From Asparagopsis taxiformis (taxonomy: Eukaryota; Rhodophyta; Florideophyceae; Bonnemaisoniales; Bonnemaisoniaceae): a stretch of DNA of 64,000 bases. A program made the translations under genes and the position numbers. The notes beneath the pieces are model-generated. The model saw nothing but the letters and a program-made list of their open reading frames with translations, made no database searches and was not told the origin of the DNA. This document shows, in pieces, positions 1-11,800 of this stretch (positions within the stretch are counted from its first letter, which is position 1; each line of letters begins with the position of its first letter). The DNA is taken from contig JALQPE010000582.1 in the NCBI GenBank assembly GCA_030407315.1, positions 1-64,000 on the forward strand, read 5' to 3'.

Positions 1-7
1 ACACGTA

Positions 8-2953
8 CTACAATGATCTTCGATTTCTAGGTCCTTCGCCTTGAGCTTCTTCCCCGTCGAACCGCTGCCTGTAGTTTCCGACAAACTCGACGTTGGCCAT
101 CCGCCTGGTGTCTTCCGCCGGAGTGTCCTCACCTCGCAAATACCGCGGGTCGTTGATGAACTGCGCCGAACAGAACGGAGCCGGAACAATCCAAATTGGA
201 TGCTCGATGTTTTCGTCGTCCTCCGCTGTTGCATACAGCTTGATAGCATACATCAAGAATGTTTCCTTCGTTATCGCCATGTGACCTCTCCGTACGCGAA
301 CCTCATCGACTCCTTGCTCATATCAGAGTACACAACAGTTCCGTAGTATGCACATACTTCGTCACCAACATTAAATGTCTGTTCAGCGAAGAGCCCTCTT
401 CCTGCATTTGGATGCTTAATCAGCGATGGTCGAACGCTCAATTTTTTCGCAACACAATCGTGTGCCCGCATCACGCGAGGGTTTTCAGTTTGCAACCAGC
501 GGCGCAGGGGAAGGTGGCCATAATGTACCGGTTTCTCCATGTGCTCGCGCGACGCAATCGACTCTGGGCACAGCTGCCAGAGGTACTGCCGAATATATTT
601 CGGGAACCTCTGGTACAGGGGAAGGCCAGGTGGGGGTTCGATGATCCTGCGTTCCCTCTGCGTACGCATCGTGACAGAGGGGGACGCCAAGAACTTCTCA
701 GCACTCTGTTTCGCTTCTGTCGTGACCCTCATGTCAGTGTTGTTTGAAAGAATTACACGTGACATGACTGCACACAGCTTTGGAAGCGATCGTACCACAC
801 ACAATTTGTCCATGTCACTGCCGACGAAAACACGGTGCTCAGGCAAGCTCATAGCTGCTTTTCCCGTTGCGAAAGTGCCAGAGAATGGATCGACAACAAT
901 ATCACCAGGCTGTGAATGCTGGCTGATCAACTCCATCATGAGAAGCGACGCTCTTCTGCTCTGCACGAACTCTGACCGTAGCACCGGTTTGTGCTCCTTG
1001 TTCGCCACACCATCTCATTCGAATCGATGGCGGGCATATTGATGGTGACGTTGCACCACGCCGGGTACGTGCCGTCCATGTATCCGTGGTTCCTATAGGC
1101 CACCATCTCGCTTCCGGTCTTGAACGGAACACCTCGCTTCCAGAAGTGGATAGCGACCTCTGCCATGTTCATGCGTTGGTACCTCTTCCGCCCCGGCATT
1201 TGATAGAGGTGCCCAGGTAGTCGGACAAACAACAGAGGTACCTCGTCAACGAAGAAAACTGAATTCCGAACGACGTCCTCCTCCTCCTCGTCCTCCTCCT
1301 CATCCGCACTTTCTTCGCCACTGTGCTGCGATGCTTCGGAGTCCGAATTCATGGACGTAACCCTCTTCTTCATCCGACCCGTCATCACTGGCAGCAGCAT
1401 CGGTTGGGCCTTCTGACTGCGGTCCTTTGTACGTTTCCAAGTAATGGAACCATTCGTAGAACTGCAAAACGGAGCAGAACACGATGCCGTGGCCACCGGG
1501 GCGCAACAGCTCGTCAAACACTTCGATGCTAGCCTGCATATCTTCTGCAGTTAGCCTGTCGTACGAAGAGTTGGAATCGTTCCTCTTACGACGAACATTG
1601 TAGGGCGGATCTGTCAGAATGAGCTGAACGTTGCCCGTGATGGGCACGTGTTTCTCGGCTCTCGTCGGCACTGACCAAATCTTCGAAAGGGACGTCATAC
1701 ACCGGCAATACTGACTCATTTCGAAAGAAAGTCCTTTGCGAGAGCCTGCCCTTCACTTTCCTGCTCTTCTGTCGCATGGGGTGACGGTGACGGGGGAGAC
1801 GGCCCTTGGGCAGTAAGACTGGTCCCTCCCAGGTCCAAGTTGAAGCCTGGTTGTGTGTCTTGTCGACGGAACCAAACCTCTCCCTCCTGTGTTGCGACGA
1901 GTGGGAGTGTCATCACCGGCTTGGGGACCTTTTCTGCGTCCGCGGCTTGTGTGCCGGGCGGAGGACAGCCATAACGTCTTCGTCGAGGGTGTCAAAGTAC
2001 GCTGGCAGCTTGTCCGGATTTCCGCTTGACAAGTATATTTCCAGCGCCCCCAGCGGTCGGACTCCGGCCAGGTGTACAGGTCCGGGTTGACGATAAGAAA
2101 CTGCAACCGGTCGAAGAACTTCCTCACAAGGTCCCTAAATACACTGTGCTGCGCACTGGTTCTTGTCTCTACTTTTCCACCATATCCATCAGGATGAGAT
2201 AGGGGAGCTTTGTCGTGGTAGAGATCTAGCTTCTGCTCTATCGGTGCGAATAGACCTTCATCGAGCACGTCAAACCAATGCTCACTGCTGTCGAAAATGA
2301 TGTACGGCGCCATCAACTCTTCGAAGCTGGAAAACTTTGCGGCGAAGGCCACATCGGTCCAAGCATGGTATAAAACTTGAACCACGTAACAAGCTCGATT
2401 AGTGCTTTTCCGATGGGCTGGGACGCGTGCGGCTTCGTTCCCCTCCTCGGCCGCGTCGCCTATTCGGCGACGCGGCAGGTTCTTGTTGTGATTTCGGATG
2501 ATAGACAACGCTTGGAAATACATCAATACCTCGAACGTTTCCGTGGAGCAAGAACGAAGGCGCTTGGTTCCCCGCGCTGCGGCGCCTGTAGTGGCGAAGG
2601 AAGCATGTTACATCCAATAAGGAAGGTCTGCGCACGATCCCAGAAAGGATGCAGTGCTCAACCCATTGCCCGATACGCTCATCCTGTCTTGAAAACTCGG
2701 CAATGGGTAATGCCAGACGAACAATCTGCTTGGCTCGCTCAACGTTCATCTCTGCCATGACGATTTCGGCAACATCCGCCTCGACTCCAGCATTCTTCGA
2801 ACGACCGCTGAAGGCCATGCTGAGTCGACCTTGCAGCGCGAGAAATTGTTCTTCCGTGCCCTGCGCAACCCAAGCGCCAAGGTCCGCGTATGTGAAACCT
2901 CCCGGCTTGTCCGTCAAGTCTGCGAAACTTGAGTGGGCGAACAAATCCAGCAA
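8..2953 (-). pseudogene. Decayed DNA methyltransferase-SET gene (relative of the 8.9 kb gene)
   Basis: Reverse-strand coding remnant spread over at least six overlapping frames, so it is broken by several frameshifts (near 2,530, 1,920-1,720, 1,380, 970 and 275). Read in order it matches the middle and C-terminal parts of the intact 1169-aa protein at 8869-12378. It has an alpha-helical middle region, a DPPYN motif (1,597-1,611), an acidic insert, the AdoMet-binding DPFSGT motif near 885-900, then a SET-like part with GRGLFA (near 370-390), YYGT and FINDPR (near 150-170). The DPPY-before-FSGT order is that of beta-class N6-adenine/N4-cytosine methyltransferases. The N-terminal ParB-like domain is not found upstream of 2,953, and the last SET strand (DYG) is missing before the window edge. 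No palindrome cluster accompanies it, so it probably comes from another element family. Frameshift positions are approximate. Confidence 0.75.
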
Positions 2954-3439
2954 GAGGCGGAGGAAGTCTTTGCAGCGAGAGTAGTTTCGCGGGCGGCGCG
3001 ACCTACGTTTCGACGTGTACCCATGTCACTAGAATCCTCCCAAGGGCTAGCGGTTCGCGCAGAATTGGCACGGTTGCGTCGTCAACGATCGGATTGCTGT
3101 TGCGCCTGCGCTTTATTCGTCATAATGGAATGAGTGGAAATTCGGTACAGGATGGCGACCGCTCGGCGAGACAGTCAATTTGACGACGTATCTCGTGACG
3201 TTTCACTCTTTCGTGAGGAACACTGGTTGATATCGAACGGAACAGAGTATACGGGTACACAGCACTGGAAAGGTCTTGAACCCGTAACCGGTGTAGGTAA
3301 TAAGTTGTGACGGATACGTGGTAGAGAAAAATTTTAAAAAGATTGTGATTCCCTGTCTTTGAGGGTTGTACTGCACGGCCGCCATGGCGGCTGTGACTGC
3401 AGTCACATAGGTTGTCACAGGTGCATCACGCTTACCAGG

Positions 3440-3665
3440 TGAGCGACATCCGGACGGCCACTGGACATGGGGATGTCCAGCTCAGATGCATTGCTGGCCA
3501 GACCAGAAATTCTACAATTTCGGGCAGCAAAAATATTGCAAAAAACATCGATTTGGGCGGTCGATTGTGCCGTACGGCACACCCCCATCTCAAAACACAT
3601 TTCACATGTGCATGTTTTTGAGAATAGCCCAAATTTTAATTCAAATCAGGATGCAGATATTCGTC
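3440..3665 (+). repeat. Dispersed hairpin repeat, diverged single copy
   Basis: This is a diverged copy of the repeat clustered at 30.6-31.7 and 49.8-51.2 kb. It shares GCCGTACGGC, CCCCCATCTC and the block ending in AATAGCCCAAATTTTAATTC. The hairpin arm at its centre is imperfect here. It lies about 260 bp outside the left end of the giant transposon. No protein-coding content is visible between 2,954 and 3,920. Confidence 0.75.
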
Positions 3666-3922
3666 TTCTAGCATTGTCAGAACACATTCGTATAACCACA
3701 TTTGGAGAACCTGAGCCCAGAGCTATCGGTTTTGGCGGGAGCTAAGCCATATCTCATATAATCAGTAACTACTTCCCGCCAGCTGAGTGGTGGAACCCCT
3801 GCTATTTCTACCAACGAGACATACGGGTGTCACTCGGCAATCGTATATGATTTGGGTGCTAAATTTATTCAAGAGACGATGGCTTCGAAAAGGAGCCCAA
3901 CAACGTCTTCCTTGTGATCCAT

Positions 3923-3941
3923 CACTACCGAGTTTGAGATT
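3923..3941 (+). repeat. Left terminal inverted repeat
   Basis: CACTACCGAGTTTGAGATT. It pairs with 29,850-29,868 read on the other strand; mismatches fall at scattered positions. Confidence 0.6.
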
Positions 3942-3942
3942 A

Positions 3943-4300
3943 AAAAATGTAGTAAATTTACTGCCTGAGGCAGTAAAAATCACTGCCTGAGCAATGTAGT
4001 GCCTGAGGCAGTAAAATTACTATTTTAATTTTTTCAGTTCTAGTGCCGCAGGCAGTAAAATACAAAATTTCCTGGCAGTACGGTATGTAGCAGAATTCAG
4101 TACTGTACGATAGCAAATTCTAGTAATTTTTGCTGGTACCACAGGGCAGTAGTGCAATGCAGTGATTTTTGATGATTTCTGCAATGGAATGTACTGCCGT
4201 ACAGTACTGCCCTGGCAAATGACCTGGCATTAGAATCAGGCAGTAAAATATACTGGCTCCGGCAGTGAATTGTACTGCCTGCAAGTACTGCCTTGATAGT
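3943..4300. repeat. Left subterminal GGCAGTA/TACTGCC region
   Basis: Many copies of GGCAGTA and TACTGCC in both orientations, often as small palindromes such as TTTACTGCCTGAGGCAGTAA. The region is AT-rich between motifs and has no ORF of note. In CACTA elements such subterminal repeats bind the element's own DNA-binding protein. Here that role is inference. 4,301-4,620 holds nothing recognisable apart from upstream sequence of the next gene. Confidence 0.7.
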
Positions 4301-4620
4301 AATTGGTGATTGGTATTTTCTGAGATTCAATGTTGCAATAGTTGTCCAGGATAGGGTTGTACAATGTGTTCGCATGTGAGTTCAAGTAGAGAAGAGAGGA
4401 AACTATTCTGAAGCTACTAGTAGTGAGAAGTGTAGAGGATGCATGGTCACATGGAAATGACCGTTACAAAAAAGGTAGGAGAAAATCGGTCGTTTTCCGA
4501 GGATATGAGTAGAGTAGTTGGCATTATTTGTTACTATTGCTAGCATTCTAGTTCCAGGAAAAGCGTTTGGAGTGACACTCTGCGATTGGAACGAGAGGCG
4601 AAGGCGAATTTTGACGGAAG

Positions 4621-6144
4621 ATGGAATCTCAGCGTCGTGAGGAAAATCCAAATGACTGCCTAGCAGGGATTATTCGAGAGGGATTCAGGACAGTGACTGG
4701 GGAAGTTCGTCGTATTGGGGAGAGGATGGATGAAATCGACGATGATCGAACGTCCCAACGCCAGCAAATCGAAAAGCTGATGAGTCGCGTCGAGTTTATT
4801 GTAACGGAACTACAGGGTGTGAAAGACATCTGTGATGGTTTATTACAGCAGAGTCAGGGCACTTCGAAGAAGGGGATGACTGACAAGGACAGGGACCGTT
4901 TGCGCATCTCGCAGTCAGCAGAACTATCGTTTTCTTACAATTTTCTGTGTGCAGTATTTGGAACTGTTGTACCTTTGCTGGTCGACAAGATTGATGCTGG
5001 GGCGACAATTTACACCAACCAAGGAATCTACGACCTCCGTGGTTGCAGGTTGCTCTCTGCAATGATGTTTGCGAAGCAGAGCAATGACAAGAGGGATGTG
5101 TTCCAATCAAACACCGGGAAGAACAACATCGAGCTTCGATTCCAAGTGGTGATGTCTCTCCTGCGGAACATTCAGAAGGAAAAGTCGGGTACAGGCCGTA
5201 CAGTGGAAGGCTCGAGCTCTGGACGCGATTCGAATGCGTTCAACGTCTGGAAGGAGAACAAGTACATTCCGGACAAAATAATCGAAGAAGTTGTTTATGG
5301 TGCCACTGGCGATGGCCGAAACCAGCCTGCAGGAAGCATTGACGGAGGGGCTAGGAAGCGGAGGAAAACAGATGGAAATGGTGGACAGTTGAGCAAGCGT
5401 GAAATATCTTTGGCTGTTACGAAAGTTGCGCTGACAAAGGTGCTCGGTTTCCTGAACAAGTCTAGAGAGCAGGTGCGCCATCGATTCCTTGTCGAACTGG
5501 GGTTCGCTCTAGTGTTGGAAACGGACGCCTCTATCACTTTCGAGTTTCCAACTCACGATCTCATTCGAGATATGGATGTTATCCCCGATACCCGTGTGAC
5601 CAACGGAAATCTAAGGCCTGAGGAACGGAAAGTTGTGGATGACAAGAATTCCGAGATCTTGATACAATTCATCGCTGAGCGGAAAGAGATGGTTGTCATC
5701 ATTCAGTACGAAGTCGAGATATCGGGATGTGTGGCCAAAAGGATGATTCGAAGGAGAATCAATATCCTGGAGGTAGCCCTGAACACTGCAATTGCTTTCC
5801 TTCAATGCACGAGTAGAATGGTTTTCCTGCGACGTTCCTGCAATTCACTCAGATTTGTCTATGCAATCGCTTCCGGGATTCTAGGAATTTTCAAGGTACA
5901 ATCAGGTCAGACCTTCGAAGAAAGTGTACAAGACGAGCTCAAACAATTAGGAAAGGCGATGTTGCCGAGTGACCGAATCTGTAAGAGGCATCTCTGTGAA
6001 GATGTACTGACAATTACTAACGAAAAATTCGATGAACAACACTTGGAACAGCGTAGTACCGCGTTTGAGGAGGATAGCGGACATGGAAATGAAGAAGATG
6101 GGAGTGAAAGCTACGTTGAAGTTTTCCTTGATGAGGAAGATTGA
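4621..6144 (+). CDS. Element gene 1: 507-aa coiled-coil nuclear-type protein, function unknown
   Basis: An intact 507-residue ORF that I do not recognise as a known family. The first ~80 residues are heptad-rich and charged (MDEIDDDRTSQRQQIEKLMS), consistent with a coiled coil for oligomerisation. A basic ARKRRKTDG stretch near residue 245 looks like a nuclear localisation signal, and the last ~35 residues are strongly acidic. The middle has no catalytic motif I can name. It is the first gene inside the left end and reads inward. The next gene (462 aa) is convergent, with a palindrome pair between them. A poly(A) signal AATAAA lies 69 bp after the stop. By position it could be the TNPA-like DNA-binding accessory protein of a CACTA element. 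That is inference from context only. The start is the first ATG of the frame. Confidence 0.8.
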   Translation: MESQRREENPNDCLAGIIREGFRTVTGEVRRIGERMDEIDDDRTSQRQQIEKLMSRVEFIVTELQGVKDICDGLLQQSQGTSKKGMTDKDRDRLRISQSAELSFSYNFLCAVFGTVVPLLVDKIDAGATIYTNQGIYDLRGCRLLSAMMFAKQSNDKRDVFQSNTGKNNIELRFQVVMSLLRNIQKEKSGTGRTVEGSSSGRDSNAFNVWKENKYIPDKIIEEVVYGATGDGRNQPAGSIDGGARKRRKTDGNGGQLSKREISLAVTKVALTKVLGFLNKSREQVRHRFLVELGFALVLETDASITFEFPTHDLIRDMDVIPDTRVTNGNLRPEERKVVDDKNSEILIQFIAERKEMVVIIQYEVEISGCVAKRMIRRRINILEVALNTAIAFLQCTSRMVFLRRSCNSLRFVYAIASGILGIFKVQSGQTFEESVQDELKQLGKAMLPSDRICKRHLCEDVLTITNEKFDEQHLEQRSTAFEEDSGHGNEEDGSESYVEVFLDEED

Positions 6145-6212
6145 TAATGGAGGCGTAGAAGTAAAGTTTCATAGCCTTTGAAGGAACCGACTACTACGAG
6201 AGACTTAAGAGA

Positions 6213-6218
6213 AATAAA
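6213..6218 (+). terminator. Poly(A) signal AATAAA of the 507-aa gene
   Basis: Canonical AATAAA 69 bp downstream of the TGA stop, before the palindrome pair. Confidence 0.55.
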
Positions 6219-6460
6219 AACCTTTAGATGTGAAACTGTCTAGGATGTGCGTGGAAAAGGTGCACCGCAGCATGCTACGTACTACATGGTGTACTGGAAA
6301 CAATAGCTATCGTTCTTTTTTTTCAGCTCACTCTGCGACTAGAAAGCGTCATGTCTACTACGGTTAAGAGTTTTACCCTGTCATTGAGCACGCCTCTAGT
6401 ACCTTCGGGGCCTGTGCAGTCCCATCCAATGCCGTAGCTCCACCTGGCAGAGTAGTGCGG

Positions 6461-6574
6461 AAAATAATACCGGGTATTATTTTGAGGAATATTTTGCCAA
6501 GTGGAGGGCAATCATTCGTACCGACTACAGGCGATCCCTGGACGAAACCTAAGAATAATACCCGGTATTATTTT
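6461..6574. repeat. Two copies of the AATAATACC/GGTATTATT palindrome
   Basis: Copies at 6,461-6,483 (CCGGG centre) and 6,554-6,574 (CCCGG centre), about 92 bp apart. They sit between the convergent 3' ends of the 507-aa and 462-aa genes. The flanks carry CCAAT and CACCTGGC, motifs that also flank the palindrome in the other clusters. Confidence 0.9.
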
Positions 6575-6748
6575 CAGGGATATTTTGCCAAGTGGAGAGC
6601 AATCATTGTTACAGAATGCAGACAGTCCCTGGACGAAGGAACAGGCCAGAAAGATACGGAGCATGTATCGATGGATACCATCGACTTAATCGAGGTTGAC
6701 TAACTCTAAACAGTCTTGTAGACCCATCTAGAAAAGATAGAAAACGTT

Positions 6749-8137
6749 TTACTCGGAGGCGACATTGTGTACGGTAGGATGAGGTGCATCGACAGGGGAA
6801 CTATTCTGTCCAACGATAACGTCATGTCCAATTGTGTCTAGCTCGCTGCAGATGGTGTGTCCACTGAAAATGCATGCTGGGAGGTTCAAGTATGCAGTTC
6901 CCAACACAACATTCTTGAGAACGCGCTCGAAAGTTCCATATGGACGAGGGCCTTGAACAGGTTTCCAGGTCAGTGAGAACGAGTTGGCCAGTTTGAAATT
7001 TTTGCTGTCCGGCAGCTCAAAGTTCTCTTGCATTTCTCGACTTGAGAGGAAGCGAGCTTCCAAAGGATACGAATAGCTGCAATTGACATAGTCGTACTCA
7101 TCAGATTCTCGAGTAAGAACGACAGTACTACTCATGTTTTCAGATCTCCTGTATAAAGAGGAACCAACAAGAACAGCCTTTGTAGATGGAATAGAATCTT
7201 CTGAAGCACTGTCTGCTAGAGTTCCCAAAACTCTAATGACAGAAGACCCAGAATCGTGTCGTGTTTTCTTCCACTTGAGGATAGTAGAGTTCGTGCATGT
7301 AGACATGGAAGGAGCTAAAGTATTGCAGAGGTCATAGTATGTTCCAAAGTGGATCGATAGCTCTTTATCTCTCCCAGTTGAAATTCGAACCGCCTCGACG
7401 CTCGGCAGGAAAATTGTGTTTGGGTTGTTCTTCTCTTCGCATAGCCTGGAAAGTTGTAAAAACTGTTCAAGCGAGCAATCTGCTCTTGCCGTCACATAGT
7501 CTTGCACCAAGGAGCTCACTTCCCGGCCTGTTTCAGACTTCGTGATTTTGGAGGACAGGGGTTTGTCCAGTTTTAAGCCAACTCTCTGGAACAGGTAGTC
7601 GCACACAATGTTTCCGAAGATGGGTCCAGTAGCGCTTGATGAACCGCGACAGTTGAAAATCTGCCTTTCGAGGTAGGATACCTTTTGAAACAGCTTGGAT
7701 ATGTCCTCATTGATGTTAGGACCAGGAGGACTCTCATCGCAAACTAAGCGCGGCTCGGACTTAGATCGACTCAACATGTTTTCTTTGCAGTCTTTTTTAT
7801 GGAAACTGTCTTCACCCGCCGACGAGATCGTCTGCTCTAGTGCTAGTTGCTCTCCAAACCTCCAACGTAGCATGTTTCCAGAGTCAATGTCCAGCAGCGA
7901 ATTGTTCTTGAATAATTTTGCTGTAGAGACTGACTGGTCGAAACCGTGTTCAGATTGATATTGCAGCGTAACAAACAAGTTTCCAGTCAAACGATGTTCT
8001 CCGGACGCGTCCGGCTTGGCAGTACTCAAAACTTTGGCGCCCCACCAAACCTTTTTCTGTTTCCTTCCTCTCGTTCGTAAACTCCATTCTACTTCAATGA
8101 CTGATCCTTCGGAGACAAACTCTGTTGGGTCTTGCAT
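6749..8137 (-). CDS. Element gene 2: 462-aa protein, possible Tudor/Agenet-like N-terminus
   Basis: An intact 462-residue ORF, not assignable to a family with confidence. Residues ~10-80 (VIEVEW, KVWWGAKVL, then several beta-like strands ending TAKLFKNN) have the look of a small beta-barrel of the Tudor/Agenet/chromo type that reads modified chromatin. This is a weak resemblance. A Ser/Cys-rich middle and a beta-rich C-terminal half follow, without recognisable catalytic residues. The gene is divergent from the methyltransferase-SET gene across a 731-bp shared upstream region, and convergent with the 507-aa gene. A TATA-like element (reverse strand, 8,255-8,262) lies about 118 bp upstream of the ATG. 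A chromatin-reader role would fit the neighbourhood but is inference. Confidence 0.75.
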   Translation of the reverse strand: MQDPTEFVSEGSVIEVEWSLRTRGRKQKKVWWGAKVLSTAKPDASGEHRLTGNLFVTLQYQSEHGFDQSVSTAKLFKNNSLLDIDSGNMLRWRFGEQLALEQTISSAGEDSFHKKDCKENMLSRSKSEPRLVCDESPPGPNINEDISKLFQKVSYLERQIFNCRGSSSATGPIFGNIVCDYLFQRVGLKLDKPLSSKITKSETGREVSSLVQDYVTARADCSLEQFLQLSRLCEEKNNPNTIFLPSVEAVRISTGRDKELSIHFGTYYDLCNTLAPSMSTCTNSTILKWKKTRHDSGSSVIRVLGTLADSASEDSIPSTKAVLVGSSLYRRSENMSSTVVLTRESDEYDYVNCSYSYPLEARFLSSREMQENFELPDSKNFKLANSFSLTWKPVQGPRPYGTFERVLKNVVLGTAYLNLPACIFSGHTICSELDTIGHDVIVGQNSSPVDAPHPTVHNVASE

Positions 8138-8868
8138 AATGGGTATTCCCAGGAAAAGAATGGAAGAGGTATCGACTGAGGAAACAGGAAAGATGACGAA
8201 ACTGTACAGCTTGTATCCGTGTGGAATGATAGAGAGAAAATTGGTAGGTTACTATTTTTATACTTGCATAACTCGTAACGGTTATAAATTACTAACACCT
8301 GTCCCAAGCGACATGGGAGACCAACATCGTGATGATCATCTCTCTTGAACATTCATCACCATATAATAAAGATCTTATTCCGAGCTGCTCGAAGCCATTA
8401 CCAGTAGATTGGGTGTATTTTTCGCTGTGGCAATATAACGGAACCTAGACGTGTATGTATAAAGAGACGCAGGGATCGAGAATGATGCAGTGAAATCAAT
8501 GTGTATATTTATATACTGGTTGTAAGAACGAGTCTACAAGTTCGAACAGAAGATGAAGTCCTCTCAAGAGATTGGTTTTGAAATCTCCGATGGCAGATTT
8601 CAAACTCAATCTCTCGAGGGGACTTCAAATTCAAAACAAAAATGGAAATGTCCGTTGGCGAAATAATTGTATTGAAAGGCCGCCGAAGAACCTAATTATT
8701 CCTCATTACGTACCCTACCTAGCCAAAGTATACCTGAAAATATTCAGGTTAACTCTTTAACTGTGCATTTAAGGTTTATCAAGATTGTTGCCGAAGGTTT
8801 TTAACGCCAGGTAGGAGAGAAGATTGTTTTCTGCTGGTGGCTGATTGAGGTGAAGAATCTATTTCTCG
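8138..8868. promoter_or_regulatory. Divergent promoter region with long imperfect hairpin
   Basis: Shared upstream region of the 462-aa (reverse) and 1169-aa (forward) genes. A TATA-like TATAAAAA is on the reverse strand at 8,255-8,262, and TATAAAG is on the forward strand at 8,458-8,464. At 8,555-8,626 two ~32-nt arms (GAAGTCCTCTCAAGAGATTG... and ...CAATCTCTCGAGGGGACTTC) form an imperfect stem with an ~8-nt loop. None of the AATAATACC palindromes occurs here, unlike the intergenic regions that contain gene 3' ends. Confidence 0.55.
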
Positions 8869-11800
8869 ATGGCCTCTGAGAAGAGAAATCCAGCGAGCAC
8901 CTCTGGGCGTCCCCTTCATGGTGAGCGGCGCAATGGGCTATTGCACATCGACCCATTCAAGATCAAAAGATATGTCGAGATTCGAGAAATCGACTACAGG
9001 CACGTCGATGTTATTGCCGAGAGCATTCAGGTTTACGGCTACAATGACAACAACCCAATTACCGGTCGGATCATTGACGGTGATGTACAGGTGCTGGATG
9101 GTGCGCATCGTTCGAAAGCTGTAATCAAGCTCATAGAGAACGGTGAGCTTCCGCGTGATTTCACTGTTCCTATGATTGAAGAAGAAGTCGACATATCTCC
9201 GATTACAAGTGCTGCTTTCCTTCTAGATAGTGTGAAAGCATCAAACGCGAACGATATGGCATCCAGGCAGAAGAGGATGACTTTCATTGAGTACCTGAAT
9301 CTTACTTTGGATCTTAGAGATGGGTACTGGGAGCGAAACGCAGGTGAAAAACAAGGGAGCTCAAGCATGGTTACAATTCGCGACGTGAATATGCCATCCA
9401 TTAGGCGATGGCTCGCCGTGGGATCTCAGCGCGAAGATTTGGCAGAAACTGTGCTGAGGCAGCCACAGTACGAGAGTTGCTTGTCAATTCTTCGTGTGCT
9501 TCGCCCCTACAGTCGCATAGAAGAACCCAATCCCAAAATGGTTCGCTGTCTGTGGCAGTTGTTCTGTATTGTATGGGGAAGGCCGGTTGAAGTTCAGAAC
9601 AATTTTGCGATGAAGGAGTTTCCCACATCTCTCGAGAAAAGAGCATCAGTCGGCGAGCAGTTGTTTGGGATGTCTACAAGTGGTGAAATTGCTTCTCCAT
9701 TGTGTCGCGAAGTCCTCACCTGTGAGTATTTTCGTTCTGGAAGAAGTGCACAGGGTAGAACATTAACAGAAGAAGACAAAGTATTTGGAAGGCTGATGTT
9801 TATGATTTCATTTGTGCACATTGCCCTCACTAGACGCAGAAATGCACCCATTCGCCGGGGTAGGAAGCGTCGTAGAACTGGGAGGGATACAGAGACTTCT
9901 ACATTCGCCCCTTTCCAGCGCACAAGAGCAAACGGAGAGTCTGTGGGTGTCGTTTTGGAAAGGGTCATGTCTGCCTGGGATACAACAGCGATGATTCTGG
10001 GCTTCGAAAGCGCCTACATGATGTGTCGCCCATACATGGTTTTCGACTCTGAGAAATTCCAATTCATCTGTCTTGCTAATCGTACTGACGGGTGGGCACA
10101 TCCTGACCACTACTCAGATCTTCTGCTTCCGTCCCCGGTAGTGAAACTCCGCGAGAATGCAGGTTATCCAGGCACTTTGGATATCTCTGTTGATGCAAGG
10201 TTGAGGTCTTTGACAGAAGCCGTACTAGTGTCTGTGTATGACTGTATGATAGGCATTGATGTATTCGGATCAAGTACGAACCAGATGGAAGGGCTGCGCA
10301 CTAAATTTTTCCATCAGCCTGACCGGTTCGGATTGAACGCCTTCATCGAAGCAAGAATAGAACAATCCATCGCATTGGATGGTCACGAAAGACTCAAGGT
10401 ATGGAAGAACTGGAACCGTGAAATGCGTGTGAAGCCAGTTGATGTCTGCGACTTGAAAATTCTCTACGAGACTGAACAGCGCAACGCAGCATCCAGATCT
10501 CTTTCTCGAGAAAGAGATCGTCTTGAGTCGAATGAATCAATGCAGCACAGCACTCGCCGTTTAGGTACAGGTGGAAGGAAACCTACCAATGACTCTGGAT
10601 CCCAGTATACATCCAGCATGGATGGGAGGGCTTCGTCCGCAGTGGACACGGTTATGCAAGATGTTGCGGAGGATACACCGTCAGCGGAGGCAGTGGGTGA
10701 GGAAGAGGGGGTACCGGATCATATTGTGCAATTGAAAAAGGTCATGAAGAGATTTTGCGTGGCTTACAACTGTACAGCCTCGAGGTTAGTGCACCGGGTT
10801 AACACTGATTCCATTGGCATGCTTTCAGGGAATACTATTGATGGACAAGCACAACTTGTGCTCACCGATCCACCCTTCAACACGCGGAGGGAGAAAGGCA
10901 AGACCAATTCAGACTATGATGACATCAATAGCGCACAAATGTTTCGTACTGGAAAGGACATTTCTCGAATGCTGCGCCCTGGAGGACATGCCCTGATATT
11001 TTCCAGTATCAAACAGTTGGTTGGGTGGGGAGAAGCTCTTCAAAATGCAGAAAGCGGGGAACAATCCATGCGTACAGACGATGTTCCTCTCATTCTAAGC
11101 CGTCGTCCCTACGTATTCATCCAAAACCCAATGAACAAATCGTGTTCATTACACAACATTCACGAGTTTGTTGTGCACAGTTTCAAACGTGGGATGGGAG
11201 CTGCCGCGTTTGAAATGGTTGATTATTCTTTGCATAACCGTGACCTTTCACGACATCCAGGGTACGTGAACGCAATCGACAACTGCCCAAAGCTCGGACC
11301 TGGTGAGTCATTGAACTTCGAAGACAAAAGGCTACGTGCGGAGCAGAAGCCTCTGTCCATACTTCGAGAGCTTATTTCAAGGTTTTCAAAGCCAGGAGAC
11401 ATTGTGGTAGATCTATTCTCCGGAACGTATTCTACTGCAATAGCTTGCATGACAATGAGAGATGGTCTGTATCGCAAGTTTATTGGATGTGAAAAAGACG
11501 CCACATGCCATGGATCAGCTCAGCCGTTGTTGCTGGATTGCTTTGTTAGGCAAGGTCGAGATGGAGTTTTTGGGGAGGCAACCAAAAATGACATATCGAG
11601 TATTCTCGCTAACAAAGAATGGAATTACTCGATAAGGAGCAATGTAGGAAGTGAAAGACTTCGACATCGAAGTGATGCGCCTGATGGATTCCCGTCGGTA
11701 TCTTCACTACCACTGCATATGTTGCGATTTGTCTCCTCTGTTGCGCGGGATCAAAGCATGCTCCGAAGACTTGCCGAAGTCCCAATGAATGAATGGGGCG

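Noticed and set aside
3920..3922. 3-bp target-site duplication of the giant element
   Set aside because: Flanks are CAT (left) and ATG (right), which are inverted and not direct; only AT is shared.
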